From Merluccius polli (Eukaryota > Chordata > Actinopteri > Gadiformes > Merlucciidae), in the NCBI GenBank assembly GCA_030340625.1, contig JAOPHQ010002057.1:1-64000 (forward strand): a DNA stretch of 64,000 nucleotides, read 5' to 3'. The notes below the pieces were generated by a model. That model had not been told where the DNA came from, made no database searches, and worked only from the letters and a program-made list of their open reading frames with translations. The position numbers and the translations under genes were made by a program. Shown one piece after another: positions 36,293 through 48,395 of this stretch (the stretch's first letter is position 1; each line of letters starts with the position of its first letter).

Positions 36293-39200
36293 ATGCCATT
36301 AAGGGGAATGTACATCTGTTCATTGGGAATATTATATTTCTTTTTGAATCTAAACAGTTTTATTTTTCCAACTACTTGTTATGTGATGAAGGACTGCAGG
36401 GTCACACAGAACACAAAGGCCATCTGTCATAACAATGTAAAAGTATTTCCAGAGGACATTCCAACAAGAGTTACAGATATAGACCTATCGGGAAACAAAA
36501 TTTCTAAACTAAATAAAACCGATTTGGAAAATGTACCAAATCTGTTGCGCTTAGACCTGAAACGCAACTGGATCTCCAAGATTGAATCTGGCACTTTTGT
36601 GAGTCAAATCTCTCTCGAGGTGTTGATTTTAAACACAAATAAGCTTGGCAATCTACAGGAGGGTATGTTTGATGGCTTACTCAATCTCACAGAGTTGAGA
36701 CTGACTCGCAATAACATCCAAACAGTAGCACCTGCCTCTTTTAAGTCTCTTACCAAGCTTAAAAGTTTGGACCTAGGCTATAACAAACTGAGCCACTTGA
36801 CAAACATTCAGCACATCTTACAGCATACACCACATTTACAAAACCTGTACATTCCATCAAACCATATTTCTACTTTTAATTCGTGGGAGCTGTCGAATAA
36901 GTCTACAGAACTTGTTTCACTTGATTTGTCTCTAAATCAGCTTGTGGTCTTTAGGCTCACTGCAGATATCTTTCCCAACCTCACAAGATTGGACCTTGAG
37001 GACCATGGTAAAAAGCATAGTATTGTCTGGGAGGTGAATGACACATCGTACCTTAGTGGCGTGTCCAATCTAGATATCAGTGGGGTTCGCTCCTCATTAC
37101 ATGGACTACAGGATGTCCTACAGACTTTTAACTCCTCACTGATGTATCTCAGGTTAAACCATATGAATCAAAACCTAAAAGTTGTGATCAATATTTCCTG
37201 CAAAATCCCATCGCTGACCTTTCTTACAGTCAAAAATAATGGAATCAAAGTTATTAGTTCAGACATGCTGCACTTGTGCACAAATGTGAAGGAGTTGGAC
37301 TTTGGGGAAAATAAAATTACTGAAATCTCTGACAATGCATTTCAATCTCTTAGGCAGCTAAACAAATTAATCATAAAGAAAAACCGTCTCTCATCCGTCC
37401 CCCATGCCATAAGGAATGTATCAAAACTCTTAAAACTGGATCTCAGCTTCAATTACATCAGTGTGCTTGGCTGTGATGATTTTGCCAATATGACACGTCT
37501 CACAATTCTCCATCTAAACAATAATCATTTATTGGCTCTGAAGGACTGTGTTTTCAAAGATTTGGTCAATTTAAAGCACTTAGAGTTGCAAAACAGCAAC
37601 ATTACCAAGTTAAGTGGGACCTTCAGAGAAAACATGCCAAATCTTCAAGTACTTTATTTGTTTAACAATCAACTCACTGTTCTAGGTCGTGGAGAATTTG
37701 AAGCTTTGAAATCCCTCCAGATTCTGTCATTACATGATAATAAATTAACAATGCTTAAAAGTGGGGCTTTTCATGGACTGTCCAATCTCACATATCTTAC
37801 ACTTGAATCCAATGAACTTACAATAACTTCTATTACAAACACTGTTTTTCGGGACTTGACGGCTTTAAAAACATTGCATTTTATGAACAATCACATGAAA
37901 TATAAATCGGAAAAGCCTATTAGAAATCCACCATTTGCTGAGCTTTCACAACTAGATACATTACTTATTTCTAGTCAACGTTCTCGACGTCAGTCTTGGC
38001 TCCCTCAAAACTTTCTGCAAGGGCTAACGAATTTGTCAGTACTCGGTATCAAAAGTGGCCAGCTTAAATCTCTGCACCCACACACCTTTAACTATACTCC
38101 TAATTTGAATGTGCTTTACTTCAGTTCAAATGATTTGACAGACATTCCCTACAATTTGTTTTCCCCGATTCAAAAACTAAAAAGTCTCTACATCTCACGG
38201 ATGAACCTGCGGTCTCTAGATTTTCTGCTCCATGCTAACCTCACAGAGCTGGAGTTCTTGCAGGTTAGGCAGAATGCCTTTTCTGTGATTAGAGAGCCAG
38301 TGATGCAGTCTCTGCCAGCACTTGCATACCTGGACATGCAGGGTAATAGCTTCACCTGTGACTGTGACAACGCGTGGTTCATCCAATGGGTAACCGACAA
38401 CAAGCAAACACAAGTGTCTGATGCGTACAACTTTGAATGCAATTATCCTCCAAACCTTAAAGGTAAAAAACTGTTAGACATTGACGTCCGTTCTTGTACA
38501 GTAGACCTGGGCTTTGCCTGTTATATTTCAACGATGTGTGTGGTCATCATGACCATAGCAGTCTCCTTCACCCACCATTTCCTGCAATGGCATCTGGTCT
38601 ATGCCTACTACCTCCTGCTGGCGTTCCTCTACAACACAAAGCACAGGGATGACCGTGCTTATCAATATGACGCCTTCATCTCCTACAACGCAAACGATGA
38701 GCGCTGGGTGCTGGGGGAGCTGCTGCCCAAGCTGGAGGATGAGCAGGGCTGGAGACTGTGTCTGCACCACCGAGACTTCCAGCCAGGTGAGGAGACCTAT
38801 CCAGAATATCCTCTTCACCTCCTTCACCTCTATTAGCATTAGTGGTGCAACGGGTCACGGATTACCCGTGATCCGTACGGATCAACCCTCACGGGTCGGG
38901 ACGGACGTGATCCGCGGATCAACTGACAAATAATAGTTGCGCGTTCACATCAAGCCGGTCGCGTATTTGTCCTCCTTTTTGAGAGCGCAATAGTAACACA
39001 CCGCGCACCCCCCCGTCGGCCGGAGTGTTACAACCGCGCGCGCACCCCCCCCCCCCCCCCTCCGCGGTGTGTTACTGTTGCGCGCCCCCCCCCCCCCCCC
39101 GTCGGCCGGAGTGTTACAACCCCCCCCCCGTCGGCCATAGGTCCGCGGTGTGTTACTATTGCGCGCGTCCCCCCCCCCCCCCCCCCCCCCGTCCCCCCCC

Positions 39201-40437
39201 CCCCCCCGTCAACAATCGCGAACCCCCCCCTCCCCGTCAACAATCGCGAACACCCCCCCCCCCCCCCCCCCCCTGTGGCACCAGAATGGCCTACGAACAC
39301 GGCAACACCTCGAGCATGGCCAGCCACGTGAAGCGACATCGTCCTGGCGAGTCGGAAGTTTAAAAAAAAAGACGCGCAGCAACTGCTTCTCCCCGATGCA
39401 TTTAAGCAGTGCTTTATTATAATATTATTATTATTTTATATTTTACTATGCTTAGGAAGCAGGATTATTATTTTGTTTTTACACGTTACGCCTGTTATTC
39501 ACTGTTGAATGTTAAAAATAAAACCAAAAAGCAATTGAAAGCTAAGTCACATTTGTCTTGTTATAATTCTTTTTTTTTTTTTTAATGACCCGACCCGTGA
39601 CTCAAAAACCGTGACCCGATCCGACCCGTGAGTGTTGTGATCCGTTGCACCCCTAATTAGCATACATGCTCGCGTAAATGCTGACCTTTGATGCTTGACT
39701 GGGGGTCCAAATGTTACATAAAGAGCAGATAGATTTGTCCTAGAACTTGTTGTCACTCTATCTCTGACAGAGGAAAGGGGTTTTCTAAAGCCATCTACTG
39801 GATGGATCCATGTTAATGCATTGTCACTGACCAATATTTTTCAGGAAAGCCCATCATGGACAACATTACTGATGCCATCTATGGCAGCCGGAAGACCATC
39901 TGTGTGGTCAGTCGCAATTACTTGGAGAGTGAATGGTGCTCCAGAGAGATCCAGGTAGCCAGGTAAGAACACCTCGCTATTCCTCACCAGAATAAGATCA
40001 TTCACTGAACAAGCTTTGTATGTGTACGTGTGCAATTGGTCTTTCACCAGCTTTTAATTTGTATTCAGAATATTAGGTCAGGTGAGGAAGTGTAATGTAG
40101 AACAGATGTACAATTAAAGAATAGAGGAATCAATGGTAAGTGAGTGTAAAGTGTAATATTTCCATTTCCCTGCAGCTTCCGTCTGTTTGACGAGCAGAAG
40201 GACGTGCTAATCCTGGTGTTTCTGGAGGACATTCCCATGCAGCAGCTGTCTCCGTACTACCGCATGAGGAGGCTCCTGAAGAGCCAAACGTACCTGAGCT
40301 GGTCCCGGGCGGGCGCACACCCAGACCTGTTCTGGGAGAAGCTCCGCCAGGCCCTGAAGACCCGGGAGCACCCGGCAGGTGAGCACCTACGCCTCGCCGT
40401 GGTGGATGGACCCCCAGGAGAGAGACCAGACCAATAG
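36293..40437 (+). CDS. Toll-like receptor D (TLR11 subfamily)
   Basis: Coding exons 36293-38786, 39845-39962 and 40176-40437 give 957 residues. An in-frame ATG at 36275 would add six residues; 36293 matches the start in E and puts the signal peptide (MPLRGMYICSLGILYFF) at the front. The LRR ectodomain, LRRCT (CDCDNAWF), transmembrane segment, YDAFISY, RDFQPG and FW are intact. The N-terminus (FIFPTTCYVMKDC) groups it with E. Its intron between the first two coding exons carries a hAT insertion (38840-39655), enlarging it to 1058 bp against about 220-235 bp in the others; splice sites are intact. The last exon differs by a single base from A and B. Confidence 0.92.
38840..39655. mobile_element. 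hAT element inside TLR-D intron, BED-finger remnant
   Basis: Ends TAGTGGTGCAACG and, inverted, TAGGGGTGCAACG, flanked by a perfect 8-bp duplication ATTAGCAT (38832-38839 and 39656-39663). Interior 38990-39270 is a C-rich tandem array with 'gtcggccggagtgttac' units. At 39274-39360 the + strand encodes MAYEHGNTSSMASHVKRHRP, matching the BED zinc finger that starts hAT transposases; the rest of the transposase is gone. It inserted a few bases after the intron's 5' splice region, beyond the read-through stop. Confidence 0.85.
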
Positions 40438-40445
40438 AAGACTCA

Positions 40446-40619
40446 ATGGGGTGTGTGTCTAGTGTGTTCGACTGTCTATTGTAAAGGTTCTGGGTTCAAA
40501 CCCCAATGACCACAGTCTACCTAGGCATTGCTGAGCTAGATACACCCTACCTGCCCCTTAATGACCTATGTATCTGAATTCCCTGTAAATTGCTTTGGAT
40601 GAAAGAGTCTGTTGAAGGT
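40446..40619 (+). repeat. tRNA-derived SINE in TLR-D 3' UTR
   Basis: Same insertion as after genes B and E, with 'gggttcaaacccc' B-box-like sequence and tail 'attgctttggatgaaagagtctg'. Confidence 0.7.
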
Positions 40620-40820
40620 CTTAATAGTAACCTAAATGTTGGGTCACAACATTGATGAAAATAACAAAAAAAATGCACTTTTCTGTGCAGAATGTTGTTT
40701 GGAACTGGACTACCAGATCCTCTGCCTTGCTCTTATTGGACTAAGCACATTCTTAAAATGATGGACAACAAAAATATGTAATTTACTTCTAATTATGTTA
40801 TTAAAGGTTATTAAGGTGTG

Positions 40821-40881
40821 TGTGGAGTGTGTGTGGTTGATGGCTGGTTTAAGCAGCCATCAACCACACACACACTCCACA
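40821..40881. repeat. Perfect hairpin, LTR-like tip (TLR-D flank)
   Basis: Same palindrome as at 17946, with the short loop. Confidence 0.7.
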
Positions 40882-41999
40882 GTGTGCATTAGGCATCTGA
40901 AAAGGAAGGTCCACAAAATCTGTCGCTATCTCATGTTATTTCAGTCTATCGATTTCCTTCTGTTCTTTCAAGCCGATTTTATGGGTGGAGTCGGTTTTCC
41001 CTGCTGGCTACATAGCCAAGCGGGTAACCAATTACTGTACACTAACGTGGCCAAGGCACTTTCCTGAGTGACCATTACCGTACTCTAACATTGCTGCGAC
41101 GGTGCAGCTGGATAAAGCTATGGCGCTTTGGACTTTGAGGAAGTACAAACTACACAAAACAGGGAGAGGGGTGTGGTCTGAATCCTTGCCCCTCTCCCTG
41201 TTTTGCGTAGTTTGAGTCTTTCCCAGACTGAGTTTGAGGTGACTTTAAGATGTATACAGTATATGTATATGCTTTTTGACATTTTCAACATATTCGCTAC
41301 ATGGGTTGTAGATACATCGCTCTGTGATATGTTTTTATTTTACGTTTTTAGATACTGCTGTTGATTACGGTAAACTCAACTGAGTTTTTCTCTCTTCTTT
41401 CACGCTTTACATCACCCCCTCCACACAAAAATACATATTTTCTCTCACACACAGTTTAGTTCAGTTTACACACGCAGGTAGATTTTTGTACTTGTTTTTG
41501 CTAATGTTTGACAGGGGTGACGACATTAAGTGAGACAGCAACTAGTCGCTTCATGTTATTGCCAAAAGTGCTAGGGCAGCATATCTTGTTATTGTCAAGG
41601 ATGTCTTGGATGGTTGATATCTGGCCCCTGAGCCCGAAGTAAAGCTGTATGTATCTTCCTCACTCTTACCATATGCTTTATGTATCTGAATAAACTTTGA
41701 ATCTCTCCGAGTCATACTGCCTTGCGTCACATTGATTCCCGAGCTTGCTGCTTTGCTACAGAGACGATCCTGAACCAGAGAAACTCAGCCACGCTAGACA
41801 GCTAGAAACAGTGCACAACAGTGAACTAGTCCAAAATACATATACATTGAATTAACCGGAGCTACAGAACAATATGGTGATGTAGAGCCCTCCTGCGCAG
41901 CCCATTCAGAAGCCAATCAGCTAAGTGGTTACCTTGTGCCCGTATCTCTCCTGAGGTGCTATGCCCTTTAACCTTAACTACAGCCAATCTAGTAGAAAG
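40882..41999. other. Duplicated 3' flank of TLR-D
   Basis: Matches 18011-19004 and the later part of the B flank. The site at about 41835 ('aaaatacatatacattg') is empty where B carries its solo LTR. No gene. Confidence 0.5.
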
Positions 42000-42000
42000 G

Positions 42001-42195
42001 GTTACATGTTTACATGTATATAGTATGTTTATTTTATTCTAATAGTTTTTTTATTATATTTTTATTTCAATTGGTAAATGTAATTTTATATAGACTCTTG
42101 TTTTTGTACTCTCTTTTCCCACTGTACTGCTGGTCACTGTGAATTTCTCCTAAGGGGGATTAATAAAGGACTATCTTATCTTATCCTATCTTAAG
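42001..42195 (+). mobile_element. 3' tail of a non-LTR retrotransposon
   Basis: The sequence 'ctgtgaatttctcctaagggggattaataaagg' followed by repeated 'tatctta' is the common 3' end of fish non-LTR elements. The flank of gene B lacks it ('tagaaagagaaattgcagcc'), confirming an insertion. No reverse transcriptase remains. Confidence 0.65.
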
Positions 42196-42227
42196 GGAAA
42201 GTGCAACCAGTAAATCCGAAACCAACA

Positions 42228-42312
42228 AAGTAGCCTATCAAAGGTCCCTCTACCCCACACAGTAGCCTATCAGAGGTTCCTCTACCCCACACAGTAGCCT
42301 ATCAGAGGTTAC
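42228..42312. repeat. 32-bp tandem repeat, about 2.7 copies
   Basis: The unit 'agtagcctatcagaggttcc...taccccacac' is repeated with few changes. Confidence 0.75.
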
Positions 42313-43206
42313 AAGTATTTTGATCTAAAATCAAGCGCTATAGACGAGTGTTCGCTTAATAGTGCGCCAACTGGTGGTGCTGAGGCTGACCGAGTCCTCC
42401 TAGAGATGGAGGTCGCCAGCATCATGGGCGAGTGCATTTCTGTTTACGTGTTTTTGTAAATTATTCGGATTGTGATTTCAGTCTATCACTCCTATGATGT
42501 TTGGAAATGTTGGATTGGAAGTCCCTCTTTATATCGGTTCGGACTGATATAAGAGACACAACAGACAACAGACTGTTCTGCAGTGGTGTATAGAAACAAA
42601 TTGAATGTACTGTGTGTGTGAAGTGATGATACCGGCAAGGACTGCAGCCAGGCATTAAACAGCTTAGCGAGGGCTGGGAAACTCCTGCTATATCTCCTAA
42701 CTCCAATAAGTTTGTATATTGTCTGAAAACACGCTCACTACTTCTTACGCAGCTTATCAGCCCCCACCACTTCCTCTAATAACACTAGATCAGCCCTCAC
42801 CACATCCTCGATTAACACTAGGTCAGCCAGCCCTCACCACATCATCTAACAATGCTAGATCAGCCATAATTGCCTAATTGCATAATTTTATCGAATTTCA
42901 TTACATGATTTCACTTAGTAATATGCAGCATAGCCGAATTATCTTATATGAAATCTTACTTGATACAATTATTGTATAGCCCTACTTTAGGCGTAGGATG
43001 ACATTGATTGTATCATTAAAAATCATGTTAGTTTGAAATTGTATTTGTATGAGTTGGTCAAAAGCATTAACAGGTCATGTTTGCAATTTGTTTCTGGTGA
43101 TTTTCCTATTCACGCTACCGCTTTCTGTGCGTGCGCGTGGTCAGACCCTGCGCGTACATTTCTCCTAAAGTATGCACATTTACCAGCCAAGAACAAACTG
43201 ATAAAT
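42313..43206. other. Sequence without recognised features
   Basis: Single-copy in this window, apart from a repeated 'ctaataacactagatcagccctcaccac' motif at about 42775-42860. No gene found. Confidence 0.4.
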
Positions 43207-43211
43207 CCCAC

Positions 43212-44571
43212 TGTGGCGGGGTAAGTCCGGCCACACGCCACCGAAGTGGCTTTCTTTGGGGCCCTCCGACACAGGACACGGGTAGATGTTGTTCAAGGTG
43301 TTTATTGAAGTTTAAGGCAAGGTGGTATTCGCCGAGCTGATGGTACTTCTTGTCATGACAGTGCTCCTCCTCGAGTGTGTGTGCTGATGGCTGGTTTATC
43401 CTGGGTGCCATGATTGCTCTGCACCACAGGTGTGCAGCCCCACCCAGCCAGAGTCCAATCAGTGTGACTCAGGACAGGTGAGGCTGTAAACCAGCCATCA
43501 ACAACACACACTCCACATAAACCCTCCACATATCCCCAACACCAGATTGAGGCCAGGGAGAATCCCCGGCCTCGCCTACTCCCCCCCCCCCCCCCCATCC
43601 CCCATCCAAGCAAACAAAAAAAAAAAAAACACATACCGGACTCTGAACAGGGTTACCATACCTACAAAAAACCTGGACTCTTTTCAGGGTTGCCATACCT
43701 AAACAAAACATAAACACAGCCCCCCAAACCCCACTACCTCCACACCTCCCCAGGGTCACACGCCCACCCCACCCTCCCCCTCCGTCCCGGAGACCGGAGG
43801 CCTGGGGCTGCTGCTCCAGCTGGCGGAGGTGTCTCTGGGGTAGCTGGCTGCAGGGGCTGGCTGGATGGGCTCGGAGGAGGCCCGGCAGCTAGGCCGCGGA
43901 GGTAGCTTCTCGGAGGGCCTGGAACAGTTCGTAGTCACCCCCCTCCACCAGGGCGACAAGGCATGATCCCTCCATCTCCTCCTGGAGCATGGGGCCTTGG
44001 GCTCCTGGTCCCCTGGCAGAGGGGCAGCTGGCCTGGGCTGCTCCAGGCTGGATCCGGGGGAGGCTAGCGGCAGACGGTTGCCGGTGGCGGTCGCTGCGCT
44101 GCCTCCCCGCTCCTCCGCTGGCCGTCGCTGCCATTCAGGGGGGAGCTGGTGCTGGGGTGGCTGTCCTCGCCGCGGCTGGTGGCTCCAGTGTAGCTTGGAC
44201 AGCTCTTCCGTGTCCCGTCCTGGTCGGAGGAGCCCCACGTTGGGCGCCAGTGTGGCGGGGTACGTCCGGCCACACGCCACCGAAGTGGCTTTCTTTGGGG
44301 CCCTCCGACACAGGACACGGGTAGATGTTGTTCAAGGTGTTTATTGAAGTTTAAGGCAAGGTGGTATTCGCCGAGCTGATGGTACTTCTTGTCATGACGG
44401 TGCTCCTCCCTCGAGTGTGTGTGCTGATGGCTGGTTTATCCTGGGTGCCATGATTGCTCATGCACCACAGGTGTGCAGCCCCACCCAGCCAGAGTCCAAT
44501 CAGTGTGACTCAGGCCAGGTGAGGCTGTAAACCAGCCATCAACAGCACACACTCCACATACACCCTCCACA
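43212..44571 (-). mobile_element. Short non-autonomous LTR retroelement
   Basis: Two direct LTRs, 43212-43530 and 44251-44571 (TGTGGCGGGG...CCCTCCACA), differ at few bases, and the whole is flanked by CCCAC (43207-43211 and 44572-44576). Next to the right LTR, read on the - strand, is TGGCGCCCAACGTGGGG, a typical tRNA primer-binding site, so the element reads right to left. The 720-bp interior has a GC-rich proline/arginine-rich open frame on the - strand (44280-43756) but no recognisable gag or pol motif. The LTRs look young. Confidence 0.85.
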
Positions 44572-44576
44572 CCCAC

Positions 44577-45947
44577 GTTTTGTGAAAAAACTGCGTACTC
44601 ATGGTTTACGCACAGATTCCTTTGTATGCAACTTTATAAATGAGGGCCAAGGAGTGAGGGCCAAGGGCCAAATGCCAAGGAGTCACAGGGAGCTCAAGCT
44701 GAGAAAAAAAACATCATGTCCACCCCAAATACTGGGCTTATGTATAAAATAAATTGCCAAAGATGAAAACTAAAGACATGTTATATATATTTTGTTTATT
44801 TTAGTTAGTTTTATAAACACAATACAGTTTCAGTTAGTTATTGTTTTTTTGTAAAGCCTAGTTTTTATTTTTGTTTCTGTTAACAAAAATGTTCGTTTCA
44901 CAATTAGTTTTCTTTATTTCGTAAGTTTGTCCTATTAAACCTATTGTAACTACTGCAGCAATGTCTCTGTGTGACATCTACCAAAATCGAGTTTAGGCAA
45001 AGTTAAATACTACACAAAACTGTAAAATAGGACCCGAGTTGTACTTCACCAATAGGCATATCTTAACGATGTCAAAGTGAGGCTGTAGTTTAACAGTGAA
45101 CACAAACTGGGCCAGCACTAGTAAACTGTAAAAAAACAAAAATAATAATAAAGTGTCAGTGTAAAGGTTTAAAATCAACATTGTGTAGACTGGCCACTGT
45201 GGAATTATATGTATTATAATCCCCTTCTGAAAGCTTCACTCATGCCGTCTTCCCCCAGAAGGTCTGCTATAACATAGAAGGACTGCTGGATCCGAGATAA
45301 GTCCTAGCCACACACACACACACGCAACATATTTTTCCTATGACGTTACTAAAAATGTGTTTTTTTGTCGCTATTCAGGACTTCCCCTATTTCAAGAGTA
45401 GTATTGCCTTACGTTGGCATGTCCCACATACTTTTAGACTGTGATGCATTTAAGACTTGAGAGTGTGAGACATAAACTTTCCCACACAGTGAGGGTAACA
45501 TTTAGCTCTGTTGACTGTTTATTAGTGTTGCGCCACAACTCTCTTTTTTACCATCTTTCTATTCCCTAACTTACTTACCTAGTTAAAAAGAAGTCAAGTC
45601 AGTTGTGAAATTGAAACCATGTCTTGTCCTATCTTACCTCTTTTCCTGCGTCCATCACATCGCCTGACAACAATGCATGTACGCTAGTACACACTGATTA
45701 TTTTCTCTGCTTATTTTCTTTTATTACTTCACTATTAAGAATACATCCTAATCATTTCACTATTAAGTCAAACCGTTCAACATTTTCCACCACACCTGTA
45801 TACAAAAGAGTCTGCCTCATTTGTAACCATGCTGTCTGCAACAGGTCCAGATCGCTCATTGGATGCCGTGGTCATCTCAGTGACGCTGCACTGAATAGTG
45901 CATCTTTTAGTGTAGTTGTGGTCTTCTAGTGCAGGATCCATCCAGTG
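44577..45947. other. Upstream region of TLR-E, no gene seen
   Basis: 44577-45330 is AT-rich with no clear coding; from about 45340 it matches the upstream region of gene D and shows the empty sites of the insertions found there. Confidence 0.45.
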
Positions 45948-45949
45948 AG

Positions 45950-46258
45950 TTTTATTTATTTATTATTTTTATTTTACGTTTATTTGACAGGGACAATGCA
46001 CAATATATAATTGGGCCAGATTATAGCCACAGGGCTAATTTACATCTGCTGTCCCTGGACAGGAGTTGATGTTATAAATCAAATTAAAAGACAACATGTA
46101 ATGAGTTGGGACAATGACCCAAACACACATCACAGTGATACTGAGTAATACAATTGAGTAATGAAAAAAAGAAAAAGCATACAAATAAGATGAAAATAAA
46201 CACAGAGACAAGAATCAATGACTAGAAATGTTCACAACGTTGGTTTGCTTTCAACCAT
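45950..46258 (-). mobile_element. Retroposon insertion (SINE/LINE 3' part)
   Basis: Inserted into 'ccagtgagtttgagcatc' (empty at about 33399). Flanked by tgagttt at both sides; the left side starts with a T-rich tail (tttatttatttatt) and then 'gacagggacaatgcaca', so the retroposon reads on the - strand. Confidence 0.6.
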
Positions 46259-46909
46259 TGAGTTTGAGCATCACACAATACTTGTAACCAAGCGTTGCAA
46301 CTATGGCAGCTGAGGGCCATTCTTTGCGTTTTTTCGAAGAATTTTTGGAGCTTGATTAACTCGTTTTAATATGTTTAATACTACAAAATACGCTCCATGT
46401 TACAGTCACTGCCCTCGCCGTCCAGAATAGCAGAGAACATCTGAATCGAGTGAAGGGGTCTGTGGAAACTAACCTAATTACAGTGATCCAACAAGGCAAA
46501 CATCTCAGGTGAAGGATCATTTATAACTGTAGTTAGATCCATTGTGCGCACTGCCTTTTTAATGTATATACACCACGCTGCTGATTTGGTAACACTTCTG
46601 ACACAACCACCAAATGAGAGGAAACGTACTGGTTGCACACCATACCACAACATTTCCAGAAACATCGTTCAATCTGTAAACCGTAGAAACTGAACGTGCC
46701 CCTGATGTCGTTCGGCTGGGGAGTAGGGGCCAACTTTGAATGTTGTTAACAAACCGCAACCGACATATCCTACTCATTGTGCCTTTCCTTTACTGAATGT
46801 GTTTAACCCTCAGACAGCTAAATCCTGGCTGGATATCAAATTAGAGAACTATAAAACAAGAAAGAAAAAGAAGAAGTCCCCTTTTTTTGTTTTAATCAAC
46901 CTTCTTTCC

Positions 46910-46921
46910 CTTCCTCATTTA
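46910..46921 (+). promoter_or_regulatory. CTTCCTCATTTA motif before TLR-E exon 1
   Basis: Fifth copy of the conserved motif, again followed by a TATA-like 'atttataa'. Confidence 0.4.
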
Positions 46922-46929
46922 TAACCAAG

Positions 46930-47058
46930 TGGACCATAAAACAATTCTAAACCAGCTACTTTCACACTTACTTTTGGTTTGCATAGGGTTACGCATCGAG
47001 AAAAGGACTACATCAAGAAACTAAATATTTTGGTGGGATTTGGATTGACTGAAAAAAT
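46930..47058 (+). other. TLR-E non-coding exon 1 (5' UTR)
   Basis: Closely similar to the exon of gene D; donor GTAAGT at 47059, acceptor ending at 50218. The intron matches that of D apart from a 1.3-kb insertion. Confidence 0.5.
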
Positions 47059-48395
47059 GTAAGTGTTTGAAACTTTGTTTTATTCGGACAAACAATTTTT
47101 GTTTTTCTACAGTATGGATAAAACTTAAATGTATGATCTTTCTGCAAAAAGGGAATGTACATATTAACATTTGAATCATGTGTTTATGTTGGCTGTTTAT
47201 GTTAGTTAGTTTTTTAATGACAATTTAAAAAACTTTCTTCCCGCTGGGTTTGGGGAATTCCTTTATTGAATCTATTGAGTCGTTATTTAATTATTCAACG
47301 TTTTTTGTTTTGTAAGAGATAACAGTTTATTGTGTTAGTGTATGAGAATTGAGCTGTACTGTTGGATATGATAATTGGTAAGCTGGTATTTGTTTGGATC
47401 TTCAATATCAATTGAAGTTAGATGATATTGATATTCATACAGCTGTGTATTTCTTTTAATACTGAATTTACATTTTTGTAAATGTTAAAAGTAAAAACAG
47501 CCACAAATCAAAGCGAAAATAAACATTTTGTGATCCACCCACCCACAAACTTTCCCTAGCATTTCCCCAGGAAGTCAGACATTTAGACAATGATATGATA
47601 TGATATGATACGGATCCTATGGCAAATGAACAGATGAGGTTATTTGTTGACTTTGGAACATATCTTGTGTTGTGATCCAAAACTCCCATGCACTTGACTA
47701 CTCTGCTGTCAAGCTTTGCCTCCACCTCCCCAGCCTCCACCTCTCTAGTTCAGATACTACCATGGCTCAGACGTTAAATGATGAATCAAGGCATTGAATC
47801 AAATTGCAATGTTTTTTTCTTGGGCCCACTCTTGTATACACCTGTTTTTTTTTTCTGCACTACGCTCCCTGTTTTAGCTTAACATGCTGCTTGGCTAATC
47901 CAGGGAGCGTCTTAGGAGCGAAGCCAGCAGCACCAAGCATAACTGTATATTTGTCGCAATAAATGGTTCAATTAATGACAACAGTGTTCCTGACTAAATA
48001 TACCTAATGAAAGCTGCCATAACGGAGTAACAGATATGTAAGAATTAAGCCAGTCACGATGTGAAACCCATTCAGCAGGCAAAGATACACACACACACAC
48101 ACGCACCAGATCTGGATTAGCACCAACTCCAACACTGCTTGGCCGGAAACATCCAGTTTCTGCCTTTGCCTTTATATAGCCTATGATTCATGTAAAACAC
48201 ATTTTTGTGGGATTTGTTGTTGTCGTTGATTTTTGTTAAATCGATGGGAAAACTCAAACCCATAGCATACAGGATGTGTCATGGAGAATGCTAGCAGTTC
48301 TTCACTTTGGTTCAATGGTTGAAGACAAGGCAGAGTTAACTTCTCTAAAGATAACTGAGTTTATTCTGATAATACAACGCAATAGCAGAGGAAAA

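Noticed and set aside
39025..39422. Proline-rich or glycine-rich proteins
   Set aside because: Translation of C-runs in a hAT insertion; only the short BED-finger piece at 39274-39360 is meaningful.
43756..44280. 174-residue GC-rich - strand ORF as a gag protein
   Set aside because: It begins inside the LTR, lacks zinc-knuckle or capsid motifs, and composition alone can keep the frame open.
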